Below, in pieces: positions 47,093 through 58,444 of a DNA stretch of 64,000 bases. The notes beneath the pieces were generated by a model that did not search any database, had not been told where the DNA came from, and saw only the letters and a program-made list of their open reading frames with translations. The translations under genes and the position numbers were made by a program. The stretch lies in assembly GCA_030015575.1 (NCBI GenBank), contig JASDDO010000016.1:107651241-107715240 (forward strand). The letters are read 5' to 3'. Numbering within the stretch: the first letter of the stretch is position 1; each line of letters begins with the position of its first letter. The DNA comes from Agapanthus africanus (Eukaryota; Streptophyta; Magnoliopsida; Asparagales; Amaryllidaceae).

Positions 47093-49270
47093 TGTTAGTT
47101 GTTTGTATGCCCTAGAGGCCATTCCTGTACATACGATGTATATTGTAATGGATGCTTGGACATATATAGGGAGGACTTTCTTGCTCGACATGATAGTATG
47201 CTATCTGGTTGTACTTTATCTTAACATGTACTCGTATTGTCTCTTTATTATATATTGATAAAGCCCTTAGAATGTGTACTCGACTACTGGGACTATGATG
47301 AGATCATACTAGTGGGGCCACGGTAGTCGACGAGTACATCCTATAATTGTTCCTAGTCGAGGGTATATCGAGACAGGGCATCGATGCACCAGAGTAGACT
47401 AGCGTATACGCATCTTGACCCATATGATGGGCGATGGATGATCCCATATCCATCGGTGTTTGACATCAAGGATGGTGTACGGGTTCTCAGTAGAGACTGG
47501 GTACACTGGACGGACTCGCCGAGAACTCCCAGATGGTATTATACCTCACTTCAGATGGCAGTTCTCCGGTGACACTGGTACAGAGTAGTTTGTTGACCCG
47601 AGATCGTCATAGAGTCTTGTGTGATTCCCACTGTGCTTTGATTTCCATCATACCACGTCCAAGAGGGCGTGCAAAAAGGTGGCTTTTGGGTACAGTCCCG
47701 AATCACATGGAGGCAATGAGCGATAGGAGGGGATTCGTCTCTCCCGGTATAGGGAGTTGATGTTGTGCTGTGTTCGATTGGCTATAACCGGAAATCCCTG
47801 GCCAGGGTTGCTGAGATTTACTGGTAAGTGTTATCAGTAGTTTCTCGAACTATTATAGACCTCATATCGACACGACTTATCGAGCTACTGGGGTCTGACG
47901 TTTACCACCCCTAGGCGAGATATGCGACATATCAGACGACGAGACCGGACTATACGGGAGTGTTACTGATTGGATTCACAAGAGAATGTACAGGCTTGCT
48001 TGTTGATCTTTTGAGCGCTCAATACCTGGGTAGCTGTTACGTTTAGCTGACCGCTTGCAGCTTGTGGGTGTTTGATATGATCATCACCTACTGCCGGTGT
48101 ATTGACGATTCTTTAGAGTCCTACACAGAGGTTTCTTGGCTCAGGTAAAACGGAGTAGGGGCACGTATGTGATATGTGAGGGACCGAGTATAATGCGATA
48201 TGAGATACCGTATTCTATTCTCGCGATATTTGATATCAGCCGGGTCATCGGATCAAGTGTTGATTCGATGAATCGGTACGGATAAATATTAGTCGGTTAT
48301 ATGCGATATAGCCGGATTGTCGGATCAAGTGTTGATTCGATAATTTAATGTATAATAATATATATGATATATTAAATTACATTATCTAATATTAGCTCAC
48401 TAAAAGATTCTTTTTCTCACTCGGGTAATACATTGATATATATGCGATATATGTTAAATGTATTATTTTATTTTGTTACGATAAATATTATATATGTGAT
48501 ATATAATATTGTAACATGATATAATTACTAATGCAACATGTTTAGTAGAGATTAAACATGGTTAGAGTTTGATTAGGGTTAAACCTTTCTAGATGTTTCT
48601 AGAAGATTTCTTTTTGTTTTGTGCAAAGATATTTGTTTAGATATTTTTGCATAATATTTCTTAACCCAACCACACCCCTTTACCCTAGTTCAATCTCTAC
48701 AATGGTTACTTGAACATGGTTGCATAATTCATCATTATCATCTTTTCATTATTCATCACAAAAGGATTATTGATTTTTCATCATCTTCTTCCTTCTTCTT
48801 CTTTGCTTGCAAAGCTTTCTAGCTTTGATCTTTGTGATGAAAATGAGTGAGAAATAGAAAACAAATGAGAGCAAAAATCCTACTTCATCATCCTCATCTA
48901 TCCTTGCCATTTAGATGAGGGTGTTCACATCATTTCATGAGTGTTAGCTTGTGTTAATGAAACTTCAAGGTAGATCATCTTTGTATCGAAGATTGGAAGC
49001 AAAGGTTGCATCATTCTCTTCGTGAACGTTCTCGAGAGTCCGGAACACGATGATCGCAGCGAAGGGTCCTCAACACGGAGCTTAAGAAGTGAAGGACCGG
49101 ATCTACAAAGGTTGTAATCCCTCTCACTTAGTGTTAAAGTGTTTAACATGTTTGTTTTCGTCTAACCCTAGTTTAAAGATCCAACATCGGGTTGTTCGGC
49201 ACGGCTAAATTTTTAATCGGGCATGGTTGATGCCTCGTAGATCCTTGTGCGCGTGCCTAGCTACCCTACA
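47093..49270 (+). repeat. C 3' LTR
   Basis: It starts TGTTAGTTGTTTGTATGCCC and ends CTACCCTACA, followed by the target copy TCATC. Confidence 0.95.
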
Positions 49271-50573
49271 TCATCAATGTAAGTAAATATGCGTATCCCA
49301 ATTGTCATTGATGTATAGCAACGAAACCGGCGATACACCATATATTACACTTACGGTCGCAGAAAAGAAAGTGAAAAACTACAACAGTTGTAATCCGCAA
49401 CCTCCTTAGACATCACATGCCTAATTAAATGAATTCCTTAGACATCACATGCCTAACAATTATAAACCCCGCCTTTTAGTTTCAATATCAAAAACACTTT
49501 TCAATAACAAGTCGGGCAATTCAACAAGATTCCCGACAACCTGATCGGATTCTCGTCGGAAACTTTAGTAGACGGCCGCACCCCCAATACCGTCGACGAA
49601 GTGCACTAAGGCGGAACACCGCTGCCGTGAGCACCCGAACGGATGCTTTTGGCGACGAGGTTCTCCTACAGTCACTTAGTCGGGGCTATGGAGCGTCGCT
49701 ATCTATTAAGTTTATCCGGCGAGTATCCGCGTACGCTACGTGATTGCGACAGATTTTTGATCATATCAAAATCCCGTGGCAACCGATCAATGAGACTAAA
49801 TTACTAGATTTACAAAATTCATTCTAGTTATCTCATAACTACTTGTGGATTCCAAATATTGTATCCCATCACATAATATCCGGACGAAGTTAAACTTTTC
49901 TATCGATTCATCAAAGTCCCACAATTTCCCGACAGCTCAACACTTGAGCACAATTTTAATAATACCCAGAAGATGCCACAGTACCTATGAACCAACCGTA
50001 GAAGGGTCAAACCAACGCCTCACATGTGAAACGCTAAACCACCACAAACCCTAGGAAGTGGCGGTTTTGACGGCTACATAATCGAGTTAAGGTTTACGTT
50101 CTTCTAGAGAGTTCAAAGAATCACTTGCATGTTTTTCCGAACACGTTAAACTTGGAAAAATGGGTTTTTGACATTCGATCGAACTTTTTAACATTGTCTA
50201 GACAATATGTGAAACACCCGAAACATTGTTAAAACTACGAATACGAAACACTCCGACTTGCTTATAGTGTAAGATTACATCACATGCAAAACTAGCCAAC
50301 ATAAACAACACCCAAAACCCATGTAACAGAACACTGGAAAAATTTGGAGGGGGGCTCGGATTTGGCCGGGGAGGGGGGGTCACCGGCCCTACAGTTGCCA
50401 AATGCCTCCAAATTTCATCAGTGTTCATGTTATTACTTATTTATGATTCTGTACTTATTTAAAAAAAATTTAGGGCTCGTTTTAAATTCGACAGAAACAT
50501 GGATTTTAGGGTTTCAAGTTCAGAGTTTTTTTCGTGTTTGTAATCTAACAATATCCGTATAATTTCCTAGCTA
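49271..50573 (-). other. D leader, primer-proximal part
   Basis: This continues from 39108 after C. It includes the CGTAAGTGTAATATATGG region, blocks with GTCGACGAAGTGCACTAAGG (49594-49613) that match C at about 42340, and CAAATCCGAGCC-type sequence near 50350. The GC hairpin expected near 50350-50390 is decayed to a G-rich run (GGGGAGGGGGGG) with CCGG arms. No coding sequence is seen. Confidence 0.75.
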
Positions 50574-50585
50574 GGCTCTGATACC
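50574..50585 (-). other. D primer binding site
   Basis: The minus strand reads GGTATCAGAGCC after a mutated junction (AGAGGTATC), two bases inside the LTR. It is complementary to initiator tRNA-Met. Confidence 0.82.
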
Positions 50586-50587
50586 TC

Positions 50588-52779
50588 TGTAGGGTTCCTA
50601 TCGACGACAGCAAGGTTTCGGGAGGCATCATCCATGCCATTTTCAAATTTTTGCCGTTTCAAGGAACTCTAAACAAGAATCGATAACTAGAAATTAATAC
50701 GGAAACATAGTAAACCATTTACTATCTAAGTGAATAAGGAAATATAACCTTTGTAGATCGGTCCTTCACTTCATAAGCTCCTTGTAGTAGTCCCTTCACT
50801 GCGATCATGTTGCTTCCGGACTCTTGGACGGCTCCATGAGAAGTATGCAACGGTCTTGCTTGAAGTCTTCGAGGCCAAAAGATGATCTACGTCGAGGGAT
50901 TACTAACTCAAGCTACCACTTCACCAAAGTGAAGCAAACACCCTATACTAAAGTGCTAGTCTAGTAGAGGATGATGAAATAGGAAATGGGTTCACTTTAG
51001 AATTTCTTTTCTCACATTATTTCTCACTTTGGATCAAACCCTAGAAAGCTTTTGGCTTTGAGGAAGAAGATGAACAAAAATGAGAATGAAAATGATCAAG
51101 TGAGATAAGCTAACCAAGGGTGAGTGGGTATCATATACTGACTCATGTAGAGACATAACCATGGTTAATTATAGTGGTTAGGTTAATAAATATCCTAAGT
51201 AAAACAAAACTAGTGGACTTGGTCAATGCACTCATAAGCTTCTCAAAACTTCATGCACTTGAACAATTATCCACTAATTTTGTATTTACTTTGAATATTA
51301 AAACCCCACCAATATAATTATTATGGTATATGTCTTATACACCCTTGCAAAGTGTATCAACAACCATGATACATTACTAAACTATGCACATTAATATATA
51401 TCACATATATATTAAATGTACACTCAAGTGAGAAAAGAATACTTAAGTGAGCCAATGTTAGTTAATGTAAATTAGTATATCCAATATACAATTATACACT
51501 AAATTATAAAATCAACACTTGACTTAATAATCCGGCTATATCATATATAACCGACAAACACAAAATGTACCAACTTATCGAATCGACACTTGATTCCATA
51601 ACCCGGCTATATCACATATAACCGGCCGATATAAAAGTCGCGAGAATAGAATACGGTATCACATACACGCATTATTCTCGGTCCCACACATATCACATAC
51701 GTGCTCCTATTTCGTTTTGCCTGAGCCAGTAAAACCTCTTTGTAGGACTCTAAAGACTCGTCAATACGCCGGCAGTAGGTGATGATCATATCAAGCACCC
51801 ACAAGCCGTCAGCGGTACTAGCTGGACGTAACGGCTACCCGGGTATTGAGCGATCAGAAGATCAGCAAGCAAGCCTGCTCCAACTCCTGCAAAAGCCTGA
51901 CAGTGACACTACCGTACAGTCCGGTCTCCTCGTCTGATATGTCGCATATCAAGTCTAGGGGTGGTAAACGTCAGACCCCAATAATCGATAAGTCATGCCG
52001 ATATGAGGCACATAAAGGGTCGAGAAACTACTAGTAATACTTACCAGTAAATCTCTAAACCAGCCCTGGCCAGGGACTTCCCTGTTATGGCCAATCGAGC
52101 ACAGCGCAACATCAACCCCCAATACCGGGAGAGACGAATCCCCTCCTATCGCTCATTACCTCCATGTGACTCGGGACTGTACCCAAAAACCACCGTTTTG
52201 CACGCCCTCTTGGATGTGGTAAGGTGGAAATCAAAGCACAGTGGGAATCACACAAGACTCTATGGCGATCTCGGGTCTACAGACTAACCTGTACCAGTGT
52301 CACCATAGAACTGCCATCTGACGTGAGGTATAATACCATCTGGGAGTTCTCGGCGAGTCCGTCCAGTGTACCCAGTCTCCACTGAGCACCCGTATATCAT
52401 CTCTGATGTCAAACAACAATGGATATGTGATCATCCATCGCCCATCTATATGGGTCGAGAAGGTATACGCTAGTCTATTCTAGTATATCGATGCCCCGTC
52501 TCGATACACCCACGACTAGGGACATTAAAGGATATACTTATGGACTACCATGGCCCCACTAGTATAATCTACATCATAGTCCTGGTAGTCAAGTACACAT
52601 CCTAAGGGCTTTACCAACATGTAACAGAGAGACAATCAGTGTATATGTTAAGGTAAAGAGTAACCAGATAGCATAGTATCATGTCGAGCAAGAAAGTCCT
52701 CCCTATATATGTCTAAGCACCCACTACAATATACATCTCATGTATAGTAATGGCCTCTAGGGCATACATATAACTAACA
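50588..52779 (-). repeat. D 5' LTR
   Basis: The start TGTTAG is at 52779 and the end CCCTACA at 50588. It is of the same subfamily as 10694-12635. Confidence 0.92.
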
Positions 52780-53567
52780 CCCGGCACTCGCGCAGGCGAT
52801 CCGAGGTGGGTATTCATCTCCGTTAGGAAACAGCGGGGAAGTGCATCCGGATCGGGGGTCGTCGTCGTGTCTTCTTCCATCCATGACTGGAAGAAAAAGT
52901 TTTTCTTTGTTTGGCCGCCCGAGGGTGAGGAATGGCCTATGCCCACCCACTTGTCTATGGATAGGTGAGAGTCAGTCAAGCGATCCCGACGCGCTGAGAG
53001 TGGCGGAGTGGGAGCCCATTCTTCGGGCTGACGTGCTGCTTTCTGAGCAGGCCTTTAGTTGGGCTGGGCTCAGCTTCGCCCAATTTGCGGGTAAGTTAGG
53101 AGTTCACAGGCGATCTGCTAAACTTGTGTTTTTTTTAATTTTACTTGCATTGCTGACTCCATTGTACCTTTTCTTGTGCAGAACCCATGGACGTGGGCAA
53201 ATTCCGAGTAGCCCTGCTCGAGCAGAAGAAGGGATCGAGGGCTGGAGGTTCCAGCTCCTCCCGTCCAATGTCGGCCCCGGCCCCCTCGGTAGCCGCTCCA
53301 CCCAGGCGTTCGAGTGCGGCCCGAGCCCGGGAGCCCAGCCAGGCGCCGAGTCGGAAGCGAGTTCGGGAAGAAGAGGCCCGGGCGGCGGAGGTAGGAACTG
53401 GCTCCCCGGCGCCGACCCTCAAGAGGTTTCACCGGACGGTTCCGTGCACCACGGCCTCCCCGATCCTGGTGGACGAGGGGGATCTCCGTTTTGAGGTTCC
53501 CTCGGGTGTCACGCCCTGCTTCCCGGTATACGGCGAAGGGGACGGGATGAGGCCGCTACGTATTTAC
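52780..53567 (+). pseudogene. Gag-like or plant-transposon-like coding remnant with a probable intron
   Basis: GC-rich and unlike its surroundings. A frame near 52875-52957 reads WKKKFFFVWPPEGEEW, a stretch of the kind found in gag-like ORFs of plant retroelements (recalled, not searched). A frame change near 52960 leads to DPDALRVAEWEPIL and SWAGLSFAQFA. A 91-bp intron with GTAAGT (53091) and TTCTTGTGCAG (to 53181) joins in frame to EPMDVGKFRVALLEQKKG, followed by an Ala/Pro/Ser/Arg-rich low-complexity part with PSRKRVREEE (nuclear-signal-like) and FEVPSGVTPCFPVYG. It is cut at 53567 by the next unit. It is the sequence into which D or its host region was placed; function is not known. Confidence 0.45.
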
Positions 53568-53582
53568 TGTTAAGTAAATACG
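53559..53582. other. Inverted repeat at the unit boundary
   Basis: CGTATTTACT-GTTA-AGTAAATACG is a perfect 10-bp hairpin across the supposed boundary. It overlaps a second one, TACGCT-A-AGCGTA (53579-53591). Confidence 0.75.
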
Positions 53583-53837
53583 CTAAGCGTATCTAAGTAA
53601 TATAAAAATAAAGCACAAGAGATAAGATATAATAAAAACAACAACTTTATTTATTCACATTCTTTCTGTACAATGCATGGAAAGTAAATACAACTGAAAT
53701 AAAGCAATGCCTAAACAATGGCATAACAGAAATGAAAAGTACTGAATGGAAAGTGTACAATGACTAGAGCTCGGGGTTTTCACTGAACTGGTCCAAGTCT
53801 TCAACAGTGGGCTCGATCTCTGAAGTGTCCAGATCAC

Positions 53838-53877
53838 CTGACGACATTCAAAGAAGAAAGAAAGAGAATGTCGTCAG
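53838..53877. other. 12-bp inverted repeat with purine-only spacer
   Basis: CTGACGACATTC (53838-53849) and GAATGTCGTCAG (53866-53877) are perfect reverse complements around AAAGAAGAAAGAAAGA. The left arm holds the ATG and acceptor-like site of the small minus-strand frame. Confidence 0.8.
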
Positions 53878-55748
53878 CGAACAGGTCGCTCGGTAAGTCC
53901 CAAAGATAAGGGAGAAATAAACAGAATAAGAGGTATCTTTTAAAGTTGTATTATATTGTTGTAATGTTGTGTTAACGTTGTTGTTTGTAGCTTGGTACAG
54001 AAGGATACCAGTGTATACGAGAGGGGTCTCTATATGCTAGAGACCAGGGAAAACGGAATGTACAAGGAACCGTTAAGCCACGGTACAACTGCAACGTGAT
54101 ATAGGTTAGTGTCTTAATCTTACTGTCTCATGCCACTTTTAACACCTTCTGTACCAATCTACCCCTTAAACCCCGTAGTGTTTTGATTGTATTGTAAAGA
54201 TTTTATAGTTGGATGACTGACCAAAACCATGATATCAGTAAACGGTTGTAACTGTATAATCATGTAAATGGAATAACTGTAGAATGGATGTATATCCATG
54301 GTTCGGTTCAGTCAATGTAGATTGAATGTATTGAATAGATTGAATATAGGGATTCATGTTGAATCAGAATATTGTAGATTGTAGATTGTAGATTGTACTT
54401 GAATTATATTCAAGTCAGATTATAATGAGACTCAAAGTAAATTGAAGTCCTGATTGTTTTGATGTTATCGGTAACCGCTGCACATCGGCGGCAGGATTTG
54501 TGTCTTTTTCAAAGACGATTACCGTATTGATAACACCGTTGTTAAGTTGTCTACCTTAGATAGGCAAGCACCCACTTCTCCAGCTCCCTGAGGCTCAAGA
54601 TATTGGTCCCGCTTAAACCTATATTTACTAGGATCCTTATGGTAAATTATAGAACTTGAGGGGTTTTATGTGAAAATACTTTTATATACTTTTCAAAATA
54701 CACCCCAAGTATTTATTAATCGTCTTTAGAATTGTAATGAATGTAGATTTTATATTGTGATATTTTTAGTGGAAATAACCTAATTTCATAATAAATGGTA
54801 TTTATTTGTAATATTGGTTTTGTATGGATTTCATGGTATTTTAGTGTAAAATTGATTCTTGTGATTTTTAGAAAAAAGTGATAAATAAACATATTTTTAT
54901 ACAAAAATAATTTTAATATATATATTTTATATTCTAAAAATCTCATTTTCTTATGATGTCGTATTTTAAATCTTTCAAGACCGAATGCTCCTTGTGGAGG
55001 TCTGAATCTCGCACTACTAAGCCCGAGGATGTGCGATAATCAGCACCATCCTGAACGGGTTCCCCGAAATGGGTTGTAGCGGCGCTTTGCAAAGATTTGT
55101 ATAAAATTAAATCCTTTAGAAAATGGTTTTATTAAGTAAATGGTATTTAAATGAAAATGTGTCGTTTTCCCGTATTCTATGTTCCCGAGGGTATTGTGCT
55201 ATGTTGCATATGAGTGTGTAAGGAGGTAGGTCATTACTTCGTGATCTACTTAAAAGTATAGCAAGTTTTGTGATGTTATATGTAGAATTAAAATTATGTG
55301 GTATTTAAATGAAAATACGGTAAAATGAAATAGCAATTACTTTTGATTTGAAACTTGATCAATATGGTTGATTAGTGTTTAATAGTCAACATGAATTGGT
55401 TTAAGCATGATTGTATTAAAGAAAAATGAGGTTTTATAAAGAAACCGAATCGGAAATCAGTTTTGTTCCGATTCCGTCGGGTTTTGTAATTCCGTATTTC
55501 TAGAAAAGAATAGAGAGATAGAATTTGGGGACTTACGGGTTTAGGACAACAAAGAGAGGGAGATTGATCAGGAGGAGTCGCCGGTGTGTCGTTTCATTGC
55601 CGGGAGCTCCTAGGATGGTCGTCGGAAGTTTGCCGGAAAATTCGCCGTAGCTTCGCTTCTTGGTCGTTTTCAAAGTACACAAGGTTTCTAATGATTTCTT
55701 GAGAGTTGGCTCAGAGTTTTGGGGTGAGGGGGTAGTGTGTATGTTTGG

Positions 55749-55756
55749 TATTTATA
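55749..55756 (-). promoter_or_regulatory. TATA box, minus strand
   Basis: TATAAATA on the minus strand, about 240 bp below the presumed upper end of the unit. It is a good match to plant TATA boxes, but sequence alone is weak proof. Confidence 0.4.
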
Positions 55757-55931
55757 GGGTTAGGCTAGGGTTAGGGTAGATGAAGAGTTTTAATTTAAAA
55801 AAATGTAAAAATATATGAAAATTCATTAAAAATGGAGTAAAAGAGGTATTAAAAGCTCTCTGGAAACGATCTGAATAAATGGAGTGTACAGGGGGGTTAA
55901 GAAGACGAAGAGGAAACTTTTTGGTGTTGAT

Positions 55932-55953
55932 GACTCGGCCGACCGGCCGAGTC
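55932..55953. other. GC-rich palindrome
   Basis: GACTCGGCC-GACC-GGCCGAGTC is a perfect 9-bp stem in a GC-rich patch at the upper end of the AT-rich unit. Confidence 0.7.
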
Positions 55954-56117
55954 CGGCGGCGGCGCCGGCCCTATTGGGATTCCTTAGCACCTAGCCTAGG
56001 GTTTGCAAGCATTACACATGTCACAAAAAAAATTAAAGGGGGTGCTAAGCAATCAACCTAAAGATCATACTAGAAAACTAGGGTAACAAAACTTGTAATC
56101 TAACATTACAAAGAGAA

Positions 56118-56748
56118 GTGAATGAAAATACAACCTTTGTAGATCCGGTCCTTCACTTCTAAAGATCCGTGTTGACGTCCCTTCGCTGCGATCATCGTAG
56201 TACCGAACTCCAGAAAGGATTTCTCCGGAGAAATGATCAAGCTAGCTCGTTGACTTCGAGGCCGAAGATGATCTACGTCGAAGTGACTCAAACTCAAGCT
56301 CCCTTTTCACTAGGTCAAGAACTTTGTAAAGAGAACACCCTAAACTAAATGGCAAGTAGTAGAGGATGATGAAATAGGAAATGGGTTCACTTTAGATTTT
56401 GATTTCTCACTTTATTTCTTCACTTAGAAAAATCTAGCAAGGTTTTCTTCTTGATGAAGAAGAAGAAGAAGAAAGAAAGAATAATGAGAAAAAAATAATC
56501 AAGTGAAGATAATTAACATAATGCAACCATGGGTGAGTTAGTTTTATCCACTAACCTTTGTAGAGACTAAACCATGGTTCAAGTTAATGGTTTGGTTAAT
56601 AAATATCTTAAGTAAAACATAGTGAGTGGACTTTGTCAAAGATGTTTTAAGCTTCATGAAGCTTCAAGCCAAGACAAAGAAAGCCACCATTTTGAATTAC
56701 AAAATAAATAAAAACCTTAACCATTATCTTAAATATGGTGTAAATCAT
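56118..56748 (-). repeat. Fragment of another B/D-type copia LTR (G), interrupted by F
   Basis: ACAACCTTTGTAGATCCGG, the GAAGATGATCTACGTCGA block and the GTGGACTT/AAGCTTC region match the LTRs of B1, C and D in the same order, minus orientation. The sequence stops at 56748 at the LTR end of F. The left limit is unclear: 55996-56117 may be decayed LTR end. No primer site is seen. Confidence 0.8.
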
Positions 56749-57800
56749 TGATCGCACGCTTTTGGCGTGTCGGGTTTTCAAAGTTCTAAAGTTATAACCG
56801 TGATCAAGACGGTGTCGCTATGCAGCTAGCCGGTTGAGCACGGGTCGATCCACAGGGAGATGGTTGTATATTCGTTCGAGTTTTAGATGAGTTAATAAAG
56901 AATGTGTATATGTTTGTTCAGTTCTATCCTAAGTGTTCGTATTTATGTTCAAGTAAGCTTGTTAAGGTTAAGGTTGGTTAGTAGAGTTAGGATTAGTCTT
57001 GTAATTATCTTTAGCCATTCTTAAGACGATGTTGGGATAATCGAAAGTAGCGGGGATTAGGAGGACGCAGGAATGGGATTTACGAGTTTAAGCAAGCTTT
57101 CCAACGCTAAATCCATTCCTAGTGCCCCTTGTCCGTCCGCTAAATACGCTTATTTCCAACCCTCGGCCAAACACCCGCAACCATGTATCCAATTAAGTCA
57201 CAACTACATGTCACGTTGTAGTGCGCTTAAAGGACTTCTAGACTTAGGTCACGGTTATATGTCACGTATAGCGCGCCTAAGTGAGGGGGTTGCGTTTGTT
57301 TGGTCGGGGGTCGTTTCAAGATGTTTGGCGAAGAGTAGCACAAGGGATTTCTCCGTCCCTCATACCACCTTCCTTAGCCTTAACAAGAGGGAAATTATTC
57401 ACACATCATAAAAGACAAGAAAACAAAACAAGAAGGAATAAAAGAGAAAAATACGGTTTTACAAGTGAAGCAAGCTAACTCTTGGGTCCTCACCTTAGCA
57501 AGGAACTCCGTCAAGTATCATCGCTTGAAAATACAGATAGAAGAAGAAAAGAAAAGAGAACAAGAAAAGAAATAACAACTAGTTAACAACAAATAATAAA
57601 ATTATAATACAAGATAATAAAATTACAAGACAATAAATAAAAGAGACAGGATAACAACCCTCATCTTCATTTATCTTCCACTCAAAAAGCTCTCACTACA
57701 ATTTTCATGGAGGAAAGAATGAAGAAGAAGAAGAAACTTAGCTAAATCCTAACAAAAAGAGGCATAAGAATGAACTTCTTTGGCTTGGCAAGTTCTGGGA

Positions 57801-57808
57801 TATTTATA
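57801..57808 (-). promoter_or_regulatory. F LTR TATA box
   Basis: TATAAATA on the minus strand, repeated at 63862-63869 in the 5' LTR, where it would drive the element. Confidence 0.5.
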
Positions 57809-57901
57809 GGCAGTAAAATGAAAACCTAGGGCAATATTCTGAATCAAAATGAATGTACCAATCTGCCCCCAGAAAACGACAGAGTGCGGAGCCCACATGG
57901 T

Positions 57902-57943
57902 CGCGGTTCCGCGGCCTAAGCGCGCTTATGCCGCGGAACCGCG
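57902..57943. other. GC-rich palindrome in F LTR
   Basis: CGCGGTTCCGCGGC (57902-57915) and GCCGCGGAACCGCG (57930-57943) are perfect 14-bp arms. The middle TAAGCGCGCTTA is itself a palindrome, so 42 bp are almost fully self-complementary. It is repeated at 63962-64000. Confidence 0.92.
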
Positions 57944-58405
57944 GCCGTATTAGGGAGTTGGGCTATGCAATTTTGTGGGTTTTCCTGGTTTGTGGTCCTC
58001 TTCAGTGTGGTATAGTACTTTTCTCAGAAGCTCTTCACAATTCTTCCAGAATTTCAGTAGATCAAAAGGTGATGTGATGTGGATCTTTCGCCATGATTTC
58101 CTCGAGCTCCGCGTAGATTTCTTGGATCTTGTGTTGACATTGAGCTTTGTGCATGAAAATGACATCGATTTTCCATTTTGTCTCTTAAACTGGTGTGTGG
58201 CAACATACGGATAGAGAGCCGAGAGCCGTGTTTTATCTGTTGTTGGCAGTAATCCGGAATTTGTCGTACTTTTCCATGATATTCACTGTTTAGAGCTGAG
58301 ACCAGCATCCTGCAATTATGTAGCAAACACTGATTAAAAGCACCTGCCTATAAACAAATAAGCGTAAGAATGGGCGGTATAAAATGCAATATTCTGGTAT
58401 GAACA

Positions 58406-58444
58406 AATACCCCCAAACTTAACTTTTGCTCGTCCCGAGCAAAA
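58406..58444 (-). other. F polypurine tract with adjoining hairpin
   Basis: On the minus strand the hairpin TTTTGCTCG-GGA-CGAGCAAAA is followed by GTTAAGTTTGGGGGTA, then the LTR. This is copy one of a three-copy motif. Confidence 0.85.

Larger units (their letters stand above)
39109..49270 (+). mobile_element. Element C: complete copia element, defective pol
   Basis: LTRs lie at 39109-41274 and 47093-49270, with about 2% differences by hand estimate and a perfect target duplication TCATC (39104-39108, 49271-49275). Plus-strand order is LTR, primer site, leader, pol, polypurine tract, LTR. It is inserted in the leader of D. Its pol has no ATG at the usual place and many frameshifts, and it lacks the C-terminal part of integrase. 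Confidence 0.95.
10694..52779 (-). mobile_element. Element D: outer copia shell, split by B-type elements and C
   Basis: The pieces 10694-13054, 35010-39108 and 49271-52779 form one minus-strand copia element once the insertions are set aside. The two LTR pieces are of the same subfamily (for example CGGACTCTTGGACGGCTCC with the same following block), distinct from B1 LTRs. Gene order is consistent: 5' LTR, primer site, leader, protease to RT, RNase H, polypurine tract, 3' LTR. The outer 228 bp or so of the 3' LTR is missing, so no target duplication can be checked for D. Its pol is full of frameshifts. Confidence 0.85.
53568..55995 (-). mobile_element. AT-rich unit, probable LTR or small spliced transcription unit
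   Basis: The lower end reads TGTTA (TAACA on the minus strand). On the minus strand a TATAAATA box (55749-55756) lies near the upper end. A donor-like CCC/GTAAGT stands near 55549, and a pyrimidine-rich run with TGTCGTCAG at 53838-53846 could be an acceptor. A 28-codon ATG frame with acidic product (MSSGDLDTSEIEPTVEDL at its start) lies at 53765-53848, and AATAAA (53647-53657 region) precedes the lower end. This is the order expected of an LTR (promoter, transcript, poly-A signal) with a long R region. The upper boundary and target duplication were not found. The AT-rich 54600-55500 part shows nothing coding. Confidence 0.35.
56749..58405 (-). repeat. F 3' LTR
   Basis: The minus-strand start TGTTCATACC is at 58405, after the polypurine tract. 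The end GTGCGATCA is at 56749. From 56749 to about 57940 it matches 62820-64000 with few differences, plus a short indel. A TATA box is at 57801-57808. The small frames inside are not supported as genes. Confidence 0.9.

Noticed and set aside
52841..53494. A single 217-codon frame across the GC-rich patch
   Set aside because: It runs through the probable intron and through the wrong frame of the second exon. GC-rich sequence has few stops by chance.
55759..55783. TAGGGTTAGG-like repeats suggesting interstitial telomere sequence
   Set aside because: Only two or three imperfect units, a common plant low-complexity pattern.
58424..58444. TTTTGCTCG/CGAGCAAAA hairpin as a bacterial-type terminator
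   Set aside because: It belongs to the polypurine-tract unit of a plant retroelement, and there is no prokaryotic context.
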